Source of the DNA: Sphingomonadaceae bacterium
GTDB taxonomy: Bacteria > Pseudomonadota > Alphaproteobacteria > Sphingomonadales > Sphingomonadaceae
Assembly (NCBI GenBank): GCA_019245455.1
Contig: JAFARM010000260.1
Span: forward strand, 1-6,989
Direction: 5' to 3'
DNA length: 6,989 nt
Below, in pieces: positions 5,296 through 6,989 of this stretch. The stretch's first letter is position 1. Every line of letters begins with the position of its first letter. Below the pieces are notes generated by a model. That model ran no database searches and was not told the DNA's origin. It saw only the letters and a program-made list of their open reading frames with translations. The translations under genes were made by a program, and so were the position numbers.

Positions 5296-6093
5296 ATGGC
5301 GACGATCGTCCTTCCCCGCGAGCGGCACCGGCTGCGCCTGCCGTCATGGTGGCGCGAGCGCCGGCCGCGGGCGATCGCCCTCGCCATCGTCGCGCTGGTC
5401 CACCTGTTGCTGCTGCTGGCGCTGCTGTACGCGGCGCGCGTCGCGCCGCCGGCCGGCGGGCAGCGGGCGGCGACCGTCGTGCGGCTGATCGCGCTGCCGA
5501 AGTCGGCCCCGCCCAAGGCGGCCAAGGCCGTGACCCGCCCCGTGACCACTCCGCACACGCAGGCGGTCAAGGTGCCGATCCCGATCGTCAAGCTGCCGCC
5601 GACCGACAAGCCGGCCGCGCCGCTGTTCAAGACCGAGATGTTCGACGCCGTCGACATCAGCAAGCTGCCGTCGCACCACACGGAGACCGCCGACGCCGCC
5701 GGCACCGGGACGTCGATCGGCCCGCCGGCGGCGGCGACCGGCGAGGGCGACTATGGCCCCGTCGTCGGCACCGGCCCCCACGGCGAGAAGCTGTACGCGG
5801 CCGAATGGTACCGCGAGCCGACCCACGCCGAGATCGCGCCGTACCTGCCCCGCCACCTGCCCGACGTGTCGACCGCCGACATCATCTGCCGCACGATCGA
5901 CCATTTCGGCGTCGAGGACTGTCAGGAGTTCGGCGAGCAGCCTATCGGGACCGGCCTGTCGCGCGCGATCCGCCAGGCCGGGTGGCAGTTCAAGGTCAAG
6001 CCGGTCCGCCTCGGCCAGAAGTTCGAGGTCGGCACCTGGGTCCGCATCCACTTCACCATCACCGCCGTCCCGCGCGACGACGCGGGCGGGTGA
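5296..6093 (+). CDS. TonB-like inner-membrane-anchored periplasmic protein
   Basis: The 265-residue protein has the layout of a TonB-family energy transducer. A basic cytoplasmic start (1-25) leads to one membrane helix (about 26-46, AIALAIVALVHLLLLLALLYA) and a Pro/Lys-rich periplasmic linker (about 66-110). A C-terminal domain (about 168-257) ends in GTGLSRAIRQAGWQFKVKP and then GTWVRIHFTI, which resembles the TonB C-terminal pattern of a helix, W-x-F-x-x-x-P and a final strand. Cys198 and Cys209 flank DHFGVED and could form a periplasmic disulfide. TonB proteins pass proton-motive energy to outer-membrane receptors; whether this one does, or serves the neighbouring secretion system, cannot be told. 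No exbB/exbD is present here. The start is the first ATG after the gspD stop in this frame, with a weak AGGCGG upstream. It lies 165 bases after gspD with no clear terminator between, so it may be cotranscribed. Confidence 0.85.
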   Translation: MATIVLPRERHRLRLPSWWRERRPRAIALAIVALVHLLLLLALLYAARVAPPAGGQRAATVVRLIALPKSAPPKAAKAVTRPVTTPHTQAVKVPIPIVKLPPTDKPAAPLFKTEMFDAVDISKLPSHHTETADAAGTGTSIGPPAAATGEGDYGPVVGTGPHGEKLYAAEWYREPTHAEIAPYLPRHLPDVSTADIICRTIDHFGVEDCQEFGEQPIGTGLSRAIRQAGWQFKVKPVRLGQKFEVGTWVRIHFTITAVPRDDAGG

Positions 6094-6284
6094 GGCGGGT
6101 CAGCCGGCCGCGCGGCACGCGGGGAGCCGAGACCGCGGTGGAGGCCGCAGCACCTCGCCACCCCGCCCCTCGGTCGCCGCAGCGCAGGGCCACCTCCCGG
6201 CGAGACGGGGACAATCGAGGGGCCGCTCCGTCGAGCGCGAAGGATTGCGGTACCGATCAGCCGGCTCGCGAAGAGGGGGCGACC

Positions 6285-6331
6285 CTTGGGAGGGGGCGGT
6301 GGTACCAACACCATCGCCCCCCCGACCCAAG
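6285..6331. terminator. GC-rich imperfect hairpin, possible terminator without U-tract
   Basis: The left arm 6285-6303 (CTTGGG, one unpaired A, GGGGGCGGTGGT) pairs with 6310-6331 (ACCATCGCCCCC, CCGA unpaired, CCCAAG) around a 6-base loop. There is one G-U pair and a small internal loop. It lies about 190 bases after the TonB-like gene, and no T-run follows on either strand. It may slow or end transcription or protect an mRNA 3' end; the role is inferred. Confidence 0.4.
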
Positions 6332-6359
6332 CTGGAGCAGCGCTTGGACACACAACCCC

Positions 6360-6435
6360 TGTCATCCCGGCGCAGGCCGGGACCCATGATCTCAGCCGTT
6401 CGAGATCATGGGTCCCGGCCTTCGCCGGGATGACA
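6360..6435. repeat. REP-like long inverted repeat between convergent genes
   Basis: Two 34-base arms (6360-6393 and 6402-6435) are reverse complements with a single mismatch (C6373 against T6422), around an 8-base loop. Each arm also folds alone, as CCCGGC-GCAG-GCCGGG (6366-6381) and CCCGGC-CTTC-GCCGGG (6414-6429). The outer sequence, GTCATCCCGGC...GCCGGGATGAC, is the common dispersed palindromic repeat of many alpha- and other proteobacterial genomes. Translated by mistake, it gives the familiar spurious peptide VIPAQAGTH...WVPAFAGMT. Lying between convergent genes, it can act as a bidirectional terminator or mRNA-stabilising structure. Confidence 0.9.
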
Positions 6436-6456
6436 CTCACGTTCTTAGGGATCCGA

Positions 6457-6498
6457 CCGATCAGCCTCGCCCGCTGATCAGCCGCGCCCGCCGATCAG
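6457..6498. repeat. 17-bp tandem repeat, about 2.5 copies, overlapping the ssb stop
   Basis: The units are CCGATCAGCCTCGCCCG (6457-6473), CTGATCAGCCGCGCCCG (6474-6490) and the partial CCGATCAG (6491-6498). The two full units differ at two positions. The partial unit contains the ssb stop codon (TCA at 6495-6497 on the plus strand), so the array looks like a tandem duplication of the end of ssb into its 3' flank. Confidence 0.7.
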
Positions 6499-6989
6499 AA
6501 CGGCACGTCGTCGTCAAGGTCGTCGTACCCGGCCGGCCCGCCGAACGCGGGCTTCTTCGCGCCGCCGAAGCCGCCGCCCTCGCGCCCGCGATCGTAAGCG
6601 GCGTCCGGCCCGCCGTCGCGGCCCCCCTCGCGCCCGCCGTCGCGACCGTCGAGCAGGGTCAGGTTGCTGTTGAAGTTCTGCAGCACGACCTCGGTCGTGT
6701 ACTTGTCCGCGCCCGACTGGTCCTGCCACTTGCGCGTCTGCAGCTGGCCTTCGAGATAGACCTTGCTGCCCTTGCGCAGATACTGGCTGGCGATCTTGCC
6801 AATCCCCTCGTTGAAGATGACGACGTTGTGCCACTCGGTCTTCTCGCGCCGCTCGCCGCTGGTGCGGTCGCGCCACGTTTCCGACGTGGCGAGGGTGAAC
6901 TTGACGACGCGGCCACCGTTGCCGAACTCCTTCGTCTCGGGATCCTTGCCGAGGTTGCCGACCAGAATGACCTTGTTGACCCCGGCCAT
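6495..6989 (-). CDS. ssb: Single-stranded DNA-binding protein SSB
   Basis: SSB binds single-stranded DNA as a tetramer during replication, recombination and repair. The product has 164 residues from ATG 6989-6987, which is the last base of the window but matches the usual family start [18 protein letters not shown], so the gene appears complete. The OB-fold covers about 1-113, with typical [21 protein letters not shown] and [19 protein letters not shown] Gly/Arg/Asp-rich flexible linker (about 115-150) contains [13 protein letters not shown] repeats. The acidic tip ends DDLDDDVPF, the conserved partner-recruiting tail. The promoter lies outside the window. The gene converges on the TonB-like gene, with a bidirectional hairpin region between them. 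Confidence 0.98.
   Translation of the reverse strand: MAGVNKVILVGNLGKDPETKEFGNGGRVVKFTLATSETWRDRTSGERREKTEWHNVVIFNEGIGKIASQYLRKGSKVYLEGQLQTRKWQDQSGADKYTTEVVLQNFNSNLTLLDGRDGGREGGRDGGPDAAYDRGREGGGFGGAKKPAFGGPAGYDDLDDDVPF

Larger units (their letters stand above)
6094..6494. other. Convergent intergenic region without a gene
   Basis: This 401-base stretch separates the TonB-like gene from the convergent ssb gene. I find no credible coding sequence in it. It holds a GC-rich hairpin (6285-6331), a long REP-like inverted repeat (6360-6435) and most of a 17-bp tandem repeat (6457-6498). Bases 6094-6284 show nothing beyond GC-rich low-complexity sequence. A CCGATCAGCC at 6253-6262 resembles the start of the downstream tandem repeat. 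Confidence 0.7.

Noticed and set aside
6286..6477. 63-residue open frame containing VIPAQAGTH and WVPAFAGMT
   Set aside because: This is the well-known spurious translation of the dispersed GTCATCCCGGC palindrome, not a protein.
6360..6498. CRISPR array or IS end
   Set aside because: There are no regularly spaced repeats with unique spacers, and no transposase or target-site duplication is visible. The repeats are a single palindrome and a short contiguous tandem array.

Overview
The window is very GC-rich (roughly three quarters G+C, judged by eye) and comes from a bacterial chromosome, most likely an alphaproteobacterium of the Sphingomonadales. Four things point there: the form of the single-stranded DNA-binding protein (start [14 protein letters not shown], end DDDVPF), the divergent type II secretion proteins, a TonB-like protein of a kind I associate with sphingomonads, and a long inverted repeat of the GTCATCCCGGC...GCCGGGATGAC type. 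The genus assignment is inference.

Layout. (1) Positions 1-746, minus strand: the 5' part of a gspL-like gene that runs off the left edge. (2) 747-883: a 137-bp divergent promoter region. It contains an exact GTTC-N7-GTTC motif, the alphaproteobacterial LexA operator consensus, and a 16-bp perfect palindrome. (3) 884-5130, plus strand: a compact type II secretion system (T2SS) operon, gspG-gspH-gspI-gspC-gspD. The first four genes are joined by 4-bp stop/start overlaps (GTGA, GTGA, ATGA); gspD follows after 29 bp with its own ribosome binding site. (4) 5131-5295: a short gap with a 12-bp direct repeat and a possible 22-codon leader ORF. (5) 5296-6093: a TonB-like inner-membrane-anchored protein. 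(6) 6094-6494: about 400 bp between convergent genes, holding a GC-rich hairpin, a near-perfect 34-bp-arm inverted repeat and a 17-bp tandem repeat that runs into the ssb stop codon. (7) 6495-6989, minus strand: complete ssb, its start codon at the window edge.

How the genes work together. GspG is the major pseudopilin, and GspH and GspI are minor pseudopilins of the periplasmic pseudopilus. GspC is the inner-membrane clamp that links the inner-membrane platform to the secretin. GspD is the outer-membrane secretin. GspL recruits the ATPase GspE to the inner membrane. The window lacks gspE, gspF, gspJ, gspK, gspM and gspO, so the machine must be completed by genes outside it, perhaps downstream of gspL on the minus strand.

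Most of the window is a recognisable T2SS locus. The points most worth a second look are the LexA-like box between gspL and gspG, the divergent and reduced gene order, the TonB-like protein beside the secretin gene, and the long C-terminal tail of GspI.
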